A stretch of 64,000 nt of DNA from Rhodomicrobium sp. Az07 (GCF_018619475.1 NZ_JAHFZG010000014.1:40820-104819), one strand, 5' to 3'; positions 34,812-44,685 are shown, counted from the stretch's first letter. Made by a program: numbers and translations. Notes: generated by a model from the sequence alone, not told the origin.

Positions 34812-34853
34812 CGCCAGCGCGCACCTAGCAGCCGCCAGAACGGGCGAAGGATA

Positions 34854-35687
34854 ATGGTCAAACCTCTCAGTTCAGAGCTGGTTCTCAGGATCAATTCGGC
34901 CCTGGTCATGGTCGTTCTGACCTTGGCTCTGACCTACGCCGGGACAACGACCTTCGCGGGGCTGATCCTCTTCGCCGCGACGCTGATGAGCTGGGAATGG
35001 GGCCGCGTCGTGCGCGGGTCCGGCATCGACCGGATCTTCATCATCCAGACTGTCGCCATCATCGCCGCGGGTTACTCCACGCTGATCGGGGAGCGCGTGC
35101 TCGCCATCGCTCTCATCGTCACGGCAACCTGGCTTGTCTTTCGCGTGCACAAAAACAGCGAACTCACGAGCGATCCATGGTGGTCGGCGGCCGGCGTTTA
35201 CTACGCGGGCTTTCCCGCCATCGCGCTCATCGCGATCCGGCAGGATCCCGATTACGGGTTTCACGCCATCATCTACCTGTTTATCGTGGTGTGGTCGGCG
35301 GACACCGGCGCCTTCTTCGTCGGCAGGCTTCTCGGCGGCCCGAAACTGGCGCCCAGCATCTCGCCCAACAAGACATGGTCGGGCTTCATCGGCGGCGCCG
35401 CGACGGCGGGCATCGCGGGCGTGCTGTTCGCGCTCTGGTTCGAGCATACCTCCGTCGAAATCATGGCGGGTCTCAGCGTCTTGCTCGCGATCGTCTCGAT
35501 GGGGGGCGATCTCGGCGAATCATTCATCAAACGCGCCTTCGGCGTAAAGAATTCAAGCGGCCTGATTCCCGGCCATGGCGGCGTTCTCGACCGCCTCGAC
35601 GGACTTGTCTTCGCGGCGATGGGCGCTGGCCTGATCGCGGCGGCGGCCGATCCGCTGAAGCCGGGGCGCGCGCTGCTGATCTGGTGA
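34854..35687 (+). CDS. cdsA: Phosphatidate cytidylyltransferase
   Basis: A 277-residue polytopic membrane protein behind GAAGGATA. The CDP-alcohol cytidylyltransferase signature occurs near residues 205-240, with MGGDLGESFIKRAFGVKNSS and then LIPGHGGVLDRLDGLVFAA. Another conserved stretch is SADTGAFFVGRLLGG near 148. It makes CDP-diacylglycerol from phosphatidic acid and CTP at the inner membrane, the precursor of all phospholipids. It is 42 bp after uppS and 7 bp before dxr. Confidence 0.96.
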   Translation: MVKPLSSELVLRINSALVMVVLTLALTYAGTTTFAGLILFAATLMSWEWGRVVRGSGIDRIFIIQTVAIIAAGYSTLIGERVLAIALIVTATWLVFRVHKNSELTSDPWWSAAGVYYAGFPAIALIAIRQDPDYGFHAIIYLFIVVWSADTGAFFVGRLLGGPKLAPSISPNKTWSGFIGGAATAGIAGVLFALWFEHTSVEIMAGLSVLLAIVSMGGDLGESFIKRAFGVKNSSGLIPGHGGVLDRLDGLVFAAMGAGLIAAAADPLKPGRALLIW

Positions 35688-35694
35688 GGCATCA

Positions 35695-36948
35695 ATGACC
35701 AAGAACGGGCAGGCACACGGTTTGAATGGGGCGGGGTCCAGAAAGCGCATCAGCGTGCTGGGCGCGACCGGCACCATCGGCGACAGCACCTGCGATCTCC
35801 TTGCACAGAACCCCGACCGATTCGAAGTCGTGGCTCTCTCGGCGAACCGCAACGCGAAGAAGCTCGCGAGCCTTGCCGTTCAGTTCAAGGCGAGCTTCGC
35901 GGCAATCGCCGATGAAGGCGCGGGCGCGGAACTGCGCGACCTCCTCGCCGGGACGGGAATCGAATGCGGCGCGGGCAAGTCGGCGGTGGTCGATGCCGGT
36001 GCCCGCGACGCCGATGTCGTGATGGCCTCCATCGTCGGCTATGCGGGCCTCGCGCCGACGCTTGCGGCGCTGAAGCAGGGGCGCACGGTGGCGCTCGCCA
36101 ACAAGGAATGTCTCGTCTGCGCGGGCGTGTACTTCATGAACGAGCGCGAACGCTACGGCACGACGCTGCTGCCGGTTGATTCGGAGCATTCGGCCGTGTT
36201 CCAGTCGCTCGACGAGCAGGACGGCCGCCACGTCGAAAAGATCGTCCTCACCGCGTCGGGCGGGCCGTTCCGCACGTGGACGAAGGAGCAGATCGCGGCG
36301 GCGCGCGTCGAGGATGCGCTGAAGCATCCGAACTGGACGATGGGGCAGAAAATCACCATCGACAGCGCCACGCTCATGAACAAGGGCCTCGAAATCATCG
36401 AGGCGTTTCACCTCTTCAAGGTGCGCGCCGATCAGCTCGATGCCGTCGTGCATCCGCAGTCGATCATCCACGCGCTCGTCTACTACACCGACGGCTCTGT
36501 GATCGCGCAGGCGAGCGTGCCCGACATGCGCACACCCATCGCGTTGAGTCTCGCCTGGCCGGAGCGGCTCAAGGCGGAGAGCATCAAGCGGCTCGACCTT
36601 GCAGAGTCCGCGACGCTCACCTTCGAGAAGCCCGACGAGGTGCGCTTTCCGGCGCTGCGTCTCGCAAAGGAGGTGCTGAAGTCGGGCGGCAATACGCCAA
36701 CCGTGCTCAATGCGGCGAACGAAGTGGCGGTGGAAGCCTTCCTGAACCGCCAGATTTCGTTTCCCGGCATCTCCGAAGCCGTGGAACGTACGCTCGACAA
36801 GGCGGCTTCCGCGCTCGCCGGTGTCCTGCCCGACAGCCTCGAAGCGGTCACGCACATCGACGAGCGCGCCCGCGATATCGCCAGATCGGCGCTTTGTTCC
36901 GCTCGTCCCGCCGTCACCGTCGCGGAAGCGGCGGCTCCGCGTATTTAA
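35695..36948 (+). CDS. dxr: 1-deoxy-D-xylulose 5-phosphate reductoisomerase
   Basis: A 417-residue enzyme. The NADPH-binding ISVLGATGTIGDSTCDLL is near residue 18. The catalytic region has LLPVDSEHSAVFQSL near 160 and LTASGGPFRTW near 185. The metal-binding KITIDSATLMNKGLEIIEA is near 218. It catalyses the committed step of the methylerythritol phosphate pathway to isoprenoids. Position with uppS links isoprenoid supply to cell-wall lipid carrier synthesis. Confidence 0.97.
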   Translation: MTKNGQAHGLNGAGSRKRISVLGATGTIGDSTCDLLAQNPDRFEVVALSANRNAKKLASLAVQFKASFAAIADEGAGAELRDLLAGTGIECGAGKSAVVDAGARDADVVMASIVGYAGLAPTLAALKQGRTVALANKECLVCAGVYFMNERERYGTTLLPVDSEHSAVFQSLDEQDGRHVEKIVLTASGGPFRTWTKEQIAAARVEDALKHPNWTMGQKITIDSATLMNKGLEIIEAFHLFKVRADQLDAVVHPQSIIHALVYYTDGSVIAQASVPDMRTPIALSLAWPERLKAESIKRLDLAESATLTFEKPDEVRFPALRLAKEVLKSGGNTPTVLNAANEVAVEAFLNRQISFPGISEAVERTLDKAASALAGVLPDSLEAVTHIDERARDIARSALCSARPAVTVAEAAAPRI

Positions 36949-37062
36949 GCATTCCGTCGAACGCCTTATATTCCTTCTGATCAAGCCGCAGGCTGCGGCA
37001 AGTTCCGGAAGCGATAAGGCATCCCACGTGTCGCTTTCCGCCTCCTCGCTGTAAGGTTCCCC

Positions 37063-38223
37063 ATGATTCTCTCGGATTTATCCTCGGCGTTCGGGCAGTT
37101 CTTCCTCTGGACGGTGCCTTTCCTCCTCGTGCTCGGCGTCGTGGTCATCATCCACGAACTGGGCCACTTCCTGGCGGCGCGCGCGCTCGGCGTCAAGGTG
37201 GAGACCTTTTCGGTCGGCTTCGGCCCCGAGATCGCGGCCTTCGTCGACCGGAGCGGTATTCGCTGGCGGCTCGCCTGGGTTCCGCTCGGCGGCTATGTGA
37301 AGTTCAAGGGGGACGAGAACGCATCGAGCGTCGCCTCCGCCGAAGACATCGCAAAGCTGACGCCGGAGGAGCGAAAAGGCAATTTCCACACAGCCGATCT
37401 CTGGCGGCGCACGCTGATCGTGCTCGCGGGACCGTTCGCAAATTTCGCGCTCGGCATCGCGATTTTCGCCGGCCTCGCGCTGGCGAACGGCATCAGCTAC
37501 CAGGAACCGCGAATCGTTTGCGTCGAGCCGAACACGCCTGCCGCCAAGGCTGGCCTCGAAGCGGGAGACAAGATCCTGTCCATCGGGGGAAGGCCGGTCA
37601 AAAGCTTCGAGGATTTCAGCTATCATGTGAAGCTGAACGCGCGATCCCCGCTCGACATCGAAGTGGAGCGTGGCGGTCGCGTCATGGCCCTCACTGCCGT
37701 GCCGGAACTCACCGAAAACGAATGCGTGGGTCGGCTCGGCGTGATGGGCGGTTCCAGACGGGAAAACGTCCGGGTCGAAAGCGTCGGCCTTGCGCAGTCC
37801 GTAGGTATCGGCGTGGAGCGCACCTGGCAGATCATCGAGGGTCCGTTTCAGTTTTTTGGACAACTTTTCAAGGGCAATGCCTGTGCCAGCACGCTCGGCG
37901 GTCCGGTGAAGATCGCGGAGGTCGCGAAGACCTTCGCATCCGACGGTTTTCTCAACCTCATCCCGTTGATCGCGTTCATTTCCATCAGCGTTGGACTCTT
38001 CAACCTGTTCCCCATCCCGGTTTTGGATGGCGGCCACCTTTTGTTCTATGGCGCGGAAGCCATACTCGGCCGTCCATTGAGCCAGCGGGCCCAGGAAATC
38101 GGTTTTCAATTTGGATTCACTTTGCTTATCATGTTAATGATTTTCGTGACGTGGAATAACATAGCCGACATCACACGCGGCCCAACGCCTGCACCGCAGG
38201 TGGAAAGCGTTTGCCGTCGCTAG
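37063..38223 (+). CDS. rseP: Site-2 protease RseP
   Basis: A 386-residue inner-membrane zinc metalloprotease. The active-site motif is H31-E32-L-G-H35 in the first helix. A single PDZ domain follows (PNTPAAKAGLEAGDKILSIG near residues 150-175). The second metal-ligand motif PVLDGGHLLFYG is near 325. It carries out regulated intramembrane proteolysis of anti-sigma factors and clears signal-peptide remnants. Gammaproteobacterial RseP has two PDZ domains; one recognisable domain here agrees with many alphaproteobacterial forms. Confidence 0.96.
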   Translation: MILSDLSSAFGQFFLWTVPFLLVLGVVVIIHELGHFLAARALGVKVETFSVGFGPEIAAFVDRSGIRWRLAWVPLGGYVKFKGDENASSVASAEDIAKLTPEERKGNFHTADLWRRTLIVLAGPFANFALGIAIFAGLALANGISYQEPRIVCVEPNTPAAKAGLEAGDKILSIGGRPVKSFEDFSYHVKLNARSPLDIEVERGGRVMALTAVPELTENECVGRLGVMGGSRRENVRVESVGLAQSVGIGVERTWQIIEGPFQFFGQLFKGNACASTLGGPVKIAEVAKTFASDGFLNLIPLIAFISISVGLFNLFPIPVLDGGHLLFYGAEAILGRPLSQRAQEIGFQFGFTLLIMLMIFVTWNNIADITRGPTPAPQVESVCRR

Positions 38224-38393
38224 CGTTGGTTGAGGGGAAGTGAGTGGTCTGCCGCATGGTGCCGGGGGGCAACATACGGTTCGTAAACAGACTGATTGGT
38301 GGGGGACAAGCCACCGTGGCGTCACAAATTGCTAGTCTCTGGCAAATTGAACTGCTGTGGTGGGGATCCGGCGTAATAGGGGCAACAAAACAG

Positions 38394-40787
38394 ATGCTTC
38401 GCTCGAGCATAATCCGTGGGGTCTGCATGACCCTCGTTCTACTCGCGGCCGCGATGACGGTGACCGTCACGGCCGGCGCGATCTATTCAACGGAAGTGTT
38501 CGCCCAGGGAGGTGGCGTCGTTCGCGACATAAAAGTCGTGGGCAATCGCCGCATCGAGCCGGAAACCGTCAAGTCCTACCTGACCTTCACGGCAGGCCAG
38601 CGCTATGACGCCTACAAGGCCGATGAAAGCCTGCGCGCGCTTTTCGCCACAGGACTTTTCCAGGACGTCCGTATCACTCCTCAGGGGGGCACGGTGGTCA
38701 TCGCGGTTGTGGAAAACCCGCTGATCAATCGCGTTGCTTTCGAAGGAAACCGCGAGGTCAAGAGCGACACGCTCTCGGCAGAGGTGCAGCTGAAGGCTCG
38801 CACGATGTACACGCGGGCCAAGGTTCAGGCGGACGTTCAGCGCGTGCTCGACGTTTATCGCCGTCAGGGCTATTACGCGACCCAGGTCGATGCGCAGATC
38901 ATCCAGCTCGACAACAACCGCATCGACCTCGTTTTCGAGATCCGCGAGGGACCGGAGACCAAGGTCGTCGGCATCAACTTCATCGGCAATCTGTCCTTCT
39001 CGGACACAGAGCTGCGCGGCGTCATCACGACGTCTGAATCGAGCTTCCTCGACTTCCTGAAGCCGACATCGGTCTATGACCCCGATCGCTTCAATCTCGA
39101 TCGCGAGCTTTTGCGCCGCTACTACCTCAGGAACGGCTATGCGGACATGCGGGTCATGTCTGCGGTTGCGGACGTTGATCGGGAAGGCAAAGGCTTCTTC
39201 CTGACATTCACCATCGACGAAGGGCAGCAATATTTCTTCGGCGGCGTGGACGTCGAATCGACGCTTCCGACATTCGCGGCGGAGACGGTTCGGGGCAATC
39301 TGCTGACGAAGCCGGGCGACGTTTACAACGCCGAGCTCGTGGACCGTACCGCTGAACGCCTGACGGTGGCTGTCGCCGAGCAGGGCTTTGCCTTCGGGCA
39401 GGTCCGGCCCCGCATAGACCGCGATCCGGTGAACCGCACCATCTCCGTGACCTATGTCGTGGAGCAGGGCCCGCGCATCTATATCGAGCGCATCAATGTT
39501 GTCGGCAACTACCGCACCGAAGACTTCGTCATCCGGCGTGAGTTCCGCGTGGCGGAAGGCGACGCCTACAACAAGATCATGGTGGATCAGGCCCGTCTGC
39601 GCCTTCTTGCTCTCGGCTTCTTCAAGAATGTTAAGGTTGACAGGGAGCCGGGCTCCGCGCCGGATCGTGTGGTGCTGAACGTCGCGGTCGAAGAGCAGTC
39701 CACGGGCGAACTCTCCTTCGCGGCAGGCTATTCTTCGGCTGAAGGTCTTCTCGGTGAGGTGTCCTATACCGAGCGCAACCTCCTTGGCACCGGTCAGTAT
39801 CTCCAGGTCAAGGTTACGGGCAGCCAGATCAGCGGCGGCGCTGAAGTGAGCTGGACGGAGCCGCGCTTCCTCGATCGCAACCTCTCGTTCGGTCTCGACG
39901 CCTTCGCTCGCAATTCCGACTACACCTCGTCGTCCTATACCGACGCCGGATATGCAGACCTGAAGATTGGCGGCAGCGTCCGGTTCGGCTTCGCGCTCAT
40001 CGACCACCTGTGGCTCAACACGAACTACACGCTGATGTCGGATGAAGTGTACGACGTGGCCGACGGTTCGTCGCTCGCCGTGAAGCAGATCGAAGGGACG
40101 TCCGTGATTTCGTCGGTCGGCTACTCGATGATCTACGATACCCGCAACAACCGCAAGAACCCGTCGCGAGGCTTCTACTTCTCCTTCGCGCAGGATGTGG
40201 CCGGTATCGGCGGCGACGTGAACTACATCCGCTCCGTCGCGGAAGGTCGCGGCTACTATCCGATCACGAAGCAGATCACCCTCGTCGGTCGCGCCATCGG
40301 CGGCAACATAACCGGCTGGGACGATCAGAACGTCCGTATCGTGGACAGCTTCTTCAAAGGCGGCGAGACCGTGCGCGGCTTCGCTACGGCTGGCCTCGGC
40401 CCGCGTGACAAGTATACCGACGACCCGGTCGGCGGTAAGAACTTCTGGGCGGCCACGGCTGAAGTCCGCTTCCCGCTGCCCTTCATCCCGGACGACCTCG
40501 GCTTCGGTGGCGCGGTGTTCGCGGATGCGGGTTCGGTCTGGGGCTCGGATGCTGGGGCTTATGCAATTCAGTATGCGAACAGCGCAAAGAGCGGTTGCGG
40601 CGGCGATTTGGTGGCCTGCGGTTACAAAGGCACCTACGACTCCAACGACATCCGGGCATCGGTCGGCGCCTCGATCCTCTGGAACTCGCCGGTCGGTCCG
40701 CTCCGCGCAGACTTCGCCTATGCCTTGGCCAAGGCAAGCTACGACGAAACGCAGGTCTTCCGTTTCGGCGCGGCAACCAAGTTCTGA
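38394..40787 (+). CDS. bamA: Outer membrane protein assembly factor BamA
   Basis: About 797 residues from the ATG at 38394, which gives a proper signal peptide (MLRSSIIRGVCMTLVLLAAA, cleaved near EVFAQ). A longer frame to 38244 does not. Five POTRA repeats occupy about residues 45-440, beginning VVRDIKVVGNRRIEPETVKS. The 16-strand barrel follows. The VRGF motif of the Omp85 family is seen as GGETVRGFATAGLGPRD near 662. The conserved C-terminal GPLRADFAYAL and a final Phe are present. It inserts beta-barrel proteins into the outer membrane. Confidence 0.96.
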   Translation: MLRSSIIRGVCMTLVLLAAAMTVTVTAGAIYSTEVFAQGGGVVRDIKVVGNRRIEPETVKSYLTFTAGQRYDAYKADESLRALFATGLFQDVRITPQGGTVVIAVVENPLINRVAFEGNREVKSDTLSAEVQLKARTMYTRAKVQADVQRVLDVYRRQGYYATQVDAQIIQLDNNRIDLVFEIREGPETKVVGINFIGNLSFSDTELRGVITTSESSFLDFLKPTSVYDPDRFNLDRELLRRYYLRNGYADMRVMSAVADVDREGKGFFLTFTIDEGQQYFFGGVDVESTLPTFAAETVRGNLLTKPGDVYNAELVDRTAERLTVAVAEQGFAFGQVRPRIDRDPVNRTISVTYVVEQGPRIYIERINVVGNYRTEDFVIRREFRVAEGDAYNKIMVDQARLRLLALGFFKNVKVDREPGSAPDRVVLNVAVEEQSTGELSFAAGYSSAEGLLGEVSYTERNLLGTGQYLQVKVTGSQISGGAEVSWTEPRFLDRNLSFGLDAFARNSDYTSSSYTDAGYADLKIGGSVRFGFALIDHLWLNTNYTLMSDEVYDVADGSSLAVKQIEGTSVISSVGYSMIYDTRNNRKNPSRGFYFSFAQDVAGIGGDVNYIRSVAEGRGYYPITKQITLVGRAIGGNITGWDDQNVRIVDSFFKGGETVRGFATAGLGPRDKYTDDPVGGKNFWAATAEVRFPLPFIPDDLGFGGAVFADAGSVWGSDAGAYAIQYANSAKSGCGGDLVACGYKGTYDSNDIRASVGASILWNSPVGPLRADFAYALAKASYDETQVFRFGAATKF

Positions 40788-40887
40788 TCGCGTCTTTCGG
40801 CCTCGCGCCTTGGACTTTACGATCGCCATTAACGATGCTAAGCGGGCTCAAGCTCGCTTGGCATTTTAACTTTTGGGCCAGGTTCAT

Positions 40888-41940
40888 ATGGATCATCCCG
40901 GCTTCTGGGCGCCCGCGGGGCCTCACACACTCTTCGAACTCGTCGCTCATGCGGATGCGACGATCCCGGAAGCGTTCCTGTCTCTCGGTGGGCGCAAGAT
41001 CGCGGCGATCAGAACGCTCGACGACGCTGGCCCGGACGACGTGTCCTTCTTCGACAACCGCAAATATCTCGCGGCGCTCAAGGTCACCGAGGCTGCAGCA
41101 GTCTTTGTGTCACGGGATGCGGCAGCCAAGCTTCCCGAAACCGCCGTGCCTCTCGTTGCGCGCGATCCTTATCGCGCATTCGCCCGCGCACTCGAACTGT
41201 TCTTTCCCGATGCCGGCACACCGAAAGTTGCGCCCGGCGCTTCGCTTGTCGACGAAACCGCGCAGATCGAAGAGGGCGCGTTCATCGAGCCGGGCGCGGT
41301 TGTCGGCCCTGGCGCATCCATCGGCCGGGGCACGCGCATCGCGGCAGGCGCGGTAATCGGTTACCGCGTCGCCATCGGCCGTTACAGCTTCATCGGTCCC
41401 GGCGCATCGATCACGCACGCGCTTATTGGCAATCGCGTCATCATCCACGCTGGCGCGCGCGTTGGGCAGGACGGGTTCGGCTTCGCAATGGGGCCCGGCG
41501 GCCATTATAAGGTCCGGCAAGTCGGCCGCGTCATCATTCAGGACGACGTCGAGATCGGCGCGAACAGCGCCATCGACAGGGGCGCGCTGAGGGATACGAT
41601 CATCGGCGAAGGTACGAAGATCGACAATCTCGTCCAGATCGCCCATAACGTCGTCATCGGGCGGCATTGCGTCATTGCTGCTCTGACAGGTATCTCAGGC
41701 AGCACCGTCCTCGAAGACTACGTCGCGATGGGCGGCCAATGCGGGACAGTCGGGCATATCAGAATCGGAGCGGGCGCCCAGATCGGCGCGCAGAGCGGCG
41801 TTTCGTCAGATATTCCTCGCGGCGAACGATGGGGAGGCACCCCAGCCAAGCCCATGGCGGCATGGGCGCGCGAAGTGGCGACACTCAAGCGTCTAGCGAA
41901 GCGCAAGGGCGCGGATACCTCCGGTGATACGAACGAATAG
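40888..41940 (+). CDS. lpxD: UDP-3-O-acylglucosamine N-acyltransferase
   Basis: A 350-residue protein from the ATG at 40888, behind CCAGG; a TTG at 40873 would add 5 residues. The N-terminal uridine-binding domain spans about 1-110. A left-handed beta-helix of hexapeptide repeats follows (for example [20 protein letters not shown]). The catalytic His lies in [12 protein letters not shown] near residue 252. It adds the second 3-hydroxyacyl chain in lipid A synthesis. The order bamA-lpxD-fabZ-lpxA is widely conserved. Confidence 0.96.
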   Translation: MDHPGFWAPAGPHTLFELVAHADATIPEAFLSLGGRKIAAIRTLDDAGPDDVSFFDNRKYLAALKVTEAAAVFVSRDAAAKLPETAVPLVARDPYRAFARALELFFPDAGTPKVAPGASLVDETAQIEEGAFIEPGAVVGPGASIGRGTRIAAGAVIGYRVAIGRYSFIGPGASITHALIGNRVIIHAGARVGQDGFGFAMGPGGHYKVRQVGRVIIQDDVEIGANSAIDRGALRDTIIGEGTKIDNLVQIAHNVVIGRHCVIAALTGISGSTVLEDYVAMGGQCGTVGHIRIGAGAQIGAQSGVSSDIPRGERWGGTPAKPMAAWAREVATLKRLAKRKGADTSGDTNE

Positions 41941-41945
41941 AAGTC

Positions 41946-42473
41946 ATGAGCATGTCAAACACATCCGAAGACCAACTGAACGGCGACGCGCGGCCCGAAC
42001 GCAAGGAGCTTGGCACTGCCGACATTGCGCGCGTTATGAAGCTGCTGCCCCATCGCTACCCCTTCCTGCTCGTCGACCGTATCATCGAGATGGATGGCGA
42101 CAATTCCGCGATCGGCATCAAGAACGTCACCATAAACGAGCCGTTCTTTCAGGGGCATTTTCCGGGTTTTCCGGTGATGCCAGGCGTACTTCTCATCGAG
42201 GGCATGGCGCAAACGGCCGGTGCGCTCTGCATGGCGAGCCTGTCGAACTTCGAGCCGCAACTCGTTTACTTCATGTCTATCGACCGCGCCCGGTTCCGCC
42301 GGCCTGTGCTGCCGGGCGATCAGGTCCACTTCCACATGACGAAGAAACGTAATCGCGGGCGCGTCTGGCGGTTCGACGGCGAAGCCAGGGTGAACGGTCA
42401 GCTTGTGGCGGAAGCGGAGATCAGCGCCATGATCGTCGACGCAAACGACAACAAGGGCGCTGAGAACGCGTAG
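41946..42473 (+). CDS. fabZ: 3-hydroxyacyl-ACP dehydratase FabZ
   Basis: A 175-residue hotdog-fold enzyme. The catalytic His is in [14 protein letters not shown] (about residue 37) and the catalytic Glu in [14 protein letters not shown] (about 83). [11 protein letters not shown] lies between. An N-terminal hydrophilic extension of some 20 residues is present. It dehydrates 3-hydroxyacyl-ACP in fatty acid elongation and competes with LpxA and LpxD for hydroxyacyl chains, which explains its placement between them. Confidence 0.96.
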   Translation: MSMSNTSEDQLNGDARPERKELGTADIARVMKLLPHRYPFLLVDRIIEMDGDNSAIGIKNVTINEPFFQGHFPGFPVMPGVLLIEGMAQTAGALCMASLSNFEPQLVYFMSIDRARFRRPVLPGDQVHFHMTKKRNRGRVWRFDGEARVNGQLVAEAEISAMIVDANDNKGAENA

Positions 42474-42480
42474 GTCTGTC

Positions 42481-43281
42481 ATGACAGAGATGCTGGTGCA
42501 TTCTTCGGCGGCAATCGATCCGCGCGCAACGCTCGAAGAGGGCGTTGAAATCGGGCCGTTCGCGGTGATCGGACCGAATGTCACGTTGCGCAAGAACGTC
42601 AGGGTTCACGCGCACGCCGTCATAACCGGCGCGACGGAAATAGGTGAGGGGTGCGAAATTCATCCCTTCGCTGTGCTGGGCGGCCCGCCGCAGGACGTAA
42701 AATACAAGGGCGAGCGCAGCGAGCTTCTCGTCGGGGCTCACACCACCGTTCGCGAGCATGTCACCATGAACGGCGGCACGGCAGGCGGCGGCCATGTGAC
42801 GCGCGTCGGCAGCCATTGCCTCTTTCTCGCCGGCAGTCATGTCGCGCATGATTGCCAGATCGGCGATCATGTCTTCCTCATCAACAATGCGACACTCGCG
42901 GGCCATGTCACGGTCGAAGACTACGCGATTCTTGGCGGGCTTTCGGCGGTTCACCAATGGGTTCGCGTCGGCGCGCACGCTTTCGTCGGCGGCATGTCGG
43001 GTGTCGAATCGGACGTCATCCCGTTCGGCATGGTATTGGGAAATCGTGCGGCCCTTGCCGGGCTCAACATCGTCGGCTTGAAGCGGCACGGCTTCGAGCG
43101 GGAGCAGATCCACTCGCTGCGCAAGGCCTATCGCCTTCTCTTTTCGGCGGAAGGCACCCTGGGCGAGCGTCTCGACGACGTCGAGAAAATGTTCGCGGAC
43201 GATCCCGCCGTGCAGCGCATCCTGTCGTTCATGCGGGCAAAGACGGATCGCTCGTTCTGCGTGCCGCGCCCTCAGGCGTGA
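42481..43281 (+). CDS. lpxA: UDP-N-acetylglucosamine acyltransferase
   Basis: A 266-residue hexapeptide-repeat protein. The beta-helix starts at SSAAIDPRATLEEGVEIG. The catalytic His is in SHVAHDCQIGDHVFLINN near residue 122, and GGLSAVHQWVRVGAHAFVGG is near 147. The C-terminal helical domain starts near RHGFEREQIHSLRKAYR. It performs the first step of lipid A synthesis, transferring a 3-hydroxyacyl chain to UDP-GlcNAc. It begins 7 bp after fabZ. Confidence 0.97.
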   Translation: MTEMLVHSSAAIDPRATLEEGVEIGPFAVIGPNVTLRKNVRVHAHAVITGATEIGEGCEIHPFAVLGGPPQDVKYKGERSELLVGAHTTVREHVTMNGGTAGGGHVTRVGSHCLFLAGSHVAHDCQIGDHVFLINNATLAGHVTVEDYAILGGLSAVHQWVRVGAHAFVGGMSGVESDVIPFGMVLGNRAALAGLNIVGLKRHGFEREQIHSLRKAYRLLFSAEGTLGERLDDVEKMFADDPAVQRILSFMRAKTDRSFCVPRPQA

Positions 43282-43365
43282 GCGTCGCGCGGTTCTTGAG
43301 GGGCGCATTCAGAGCATGCGGCAGTAGACCGCCAAATAACGTCAGAGCACCAGGTGGACAAACGC

Positions 43366-44211
43366 ATGCGCAACGGCATCAACGCTTCGCGCATCGGCAT
43401 CGTCGCGGGAGGCGGGACACTGCCGCTCGCCGTTGCCGAAGCGGCAGCAGCGCGGGGCGAACGTCCCTTCATCGTCGGCCTCAGCGGCAATGCCCACCCC
43501 GCCATCGAACGCTTTCCGCACTGCTATGCCGGTATCGGCCAGATCGGCCGCATCCTCGGTACGCTCCGCCGCGAGGGCTGCGAGCGCATTGTGTTCGTCG
43601 GCAGTTTGCGTCGGCCCAATCTCTTGCGTCTGAGGATCGACACCGGTTTCGTGCGCTACCTGCCGGAAATTCTCCGTCTTCTGCGCGGGGGGGATGATTC
43701 CGTGTTGCGCGCGGTGGCTCGGTTTTTCGAGGCGCGCGGCTTTGAAGTTCTGGCGGCGCATGAGGTCGCACCGCGCCTGCTTGCCCCTACAGGCGTATTC
43801 TCGGGGGCTGCGCCGGACGCCGAAGCGCTTGCCGATATCCGCCTCGCCTTTAATGTTGCGCGCGCGCTGGGCGAGTACGATATCGGGCAGGGCGCTGTCG
43901 TGGCGCGCGGCTACGTCCTCGCGGTGGAGGCGGCGGAGGGGACCGACGCGATGCTCACGCGTTGTCGCGATCTCAACCGCTGGGGCTTCAAGAACAGGCA
44001 AGGCGTGCTTGTGAAGACGCCGAAGCCGGGTCAGGATCTCCGCCTCGACATGCCGGCCATAGGCCCGCGCACGGTTGAACTCGCGGCCGAGGCCGGGCTT
44101 GCCGGGATCGCTGTTGCGGCAGGAGCCGTCCTGCTGGCGGAACAGCAGGCCATCGTGGAAAAGGCGGACGCGCTCGGGCTTTTTCTCTATGGGATGGACA
44201 GGGCAGAATGA
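43366..44211 (+). CDS. lpxI: UDP-2,3-diacylglucosamine pyrophosphatase LpxI
   Basis: About 281 residues from the ATG at 43366, behind AGGTGG; a GTG at 43354 would add 4 residues. It is the DUF1009 family, which replaces LpxH in Alphaproteobacteria. The N-terminal domain starts IGIVAGGGTLPLAVAEAA. The C-terminal catalytic domain has GAVVARGYVLAVEAAEGTDAML near 185-206 and a K-x-Q-D-L-R-x-D-M-P-like segment (PKPGQDLRLDMPAIG). It hydrolyses UDP-2,3-diacylglucosamine to lipid X. The usual next gene, lpxB, is not here. Confidence 0.93.
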   Translation: MRNGINASRIGIVAGGGTLPLAVAEAAAARGERPFIVGLSGNAHPAIERFPHCYAGIGQIGRILGTLRREGCERIVFVGSLRRPNLLRLRIDTGFVRYLPEILRLLRGGDDSVLRAVARFFEARGFEVLAAHEVAPRLLAPTGVFSGAAPDAEALADIRLAFNVARALGEYDIGQGAVVARGYVLAVEAAEGTDAMLTRCRDLNRWGFKNRQGVLVKTPKPGQDLRLDMPAIGPRTVELAAEAGLAGIAVAAGAVLLAEQQAIVEKADALGLFLYGMDRAE

Positions 44212-44295
44212 CGCGGTCAAACCCTTGCTGGAAAATGCTCAATCATTCGCCAGAAACACATTAGAATTACTCCAGTTTCAAATAAAACAAATATG

Positions 44296-44325
44296 TTGAC
44301 CTTTTGATATTTGCGAATCTATTTT
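44296..44325 (+). promoter_or_regulatory. Candidate feo promoter
   Basis: TTGACC (44296-44301) and TATTTT (44320-44325) are 18 bp apart in an AT-rich stretch. CAAATAT (44288-44294) and ATATTTG (44307-44313) form an inverted repeat across the -35 element and could bind a repressor. No clear Irr, RirA or Fur consensus is seen. Confidence 0.45.
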
Positions 44326-44382
44326 ACAAATGTTGTACAGGTCTCTCGTTCCAAGCACTATCTCATCATTGAGAGGGTGGGG

Positions 44383-44402
44383 CGGATTCGTTATCGAATC
44401 CG
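44383..44402 (+). other. Leader hairpin upstream of feoA
   Basis: CGGATTCG and CGAATCCG pair perfectly around loop TTAT, about 50 bp before the feoA start. No U-run follows, so it is a leader structure rather than a terminator. Confidence 0.4.
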
Positions 44403-44451
44403 TCGGCAGGACGCTGTTTCCTCCCGTTAATTGAAGGTTCTCCCGCGCACC

Positions 44452-44685
44452 ATGATCACTCTCGAAAATCTCAGGGTTGGAGAAAACGCCCGCGTTGTCG
44501 GGTTTTCTTCAGGCGACCGAGGCTATCGCCAGCGCCTTCTCGCGATGGGCCTGACGCCCGGCGCGACGTTCTCGGTTCAGCGCCGCGCCCCGCTCGGCGA
44601 TCCGATCGAAATCAAGGTGAGAAACTTCAAACTCACGCTTCGGAAAGGTGAAGCGGCCATTCTGGAAGTCGAGCGCCTCTCATGA
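44452..44685 (+). CDS. feoA: Ferrous iron transport accessory protein FeoA
   Basis: A 77-residue SH3-like small protein starting at 44452; an in-frame TTG at 44431 would add 7 residues. It has the FeoA pattern of a glycine-rich turn (GYRQRLLAMGLTPGATFSV) followed by DPIEIKVRNFKLTLRKGEA. FeoA interacts with FeoB at the membrane and modulates transport. Its stop overlaps the feoB start as ATGA. The AT-rich upstream region holds the operon promoter. Confidence 0.93.
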   Translation: MITLENLRVGENARVVGFSSGDRGYRQRLLAMGLTPGATFSVQRRAPLGDPIEIKVRNFKLTLRKGEAAILEVERLS

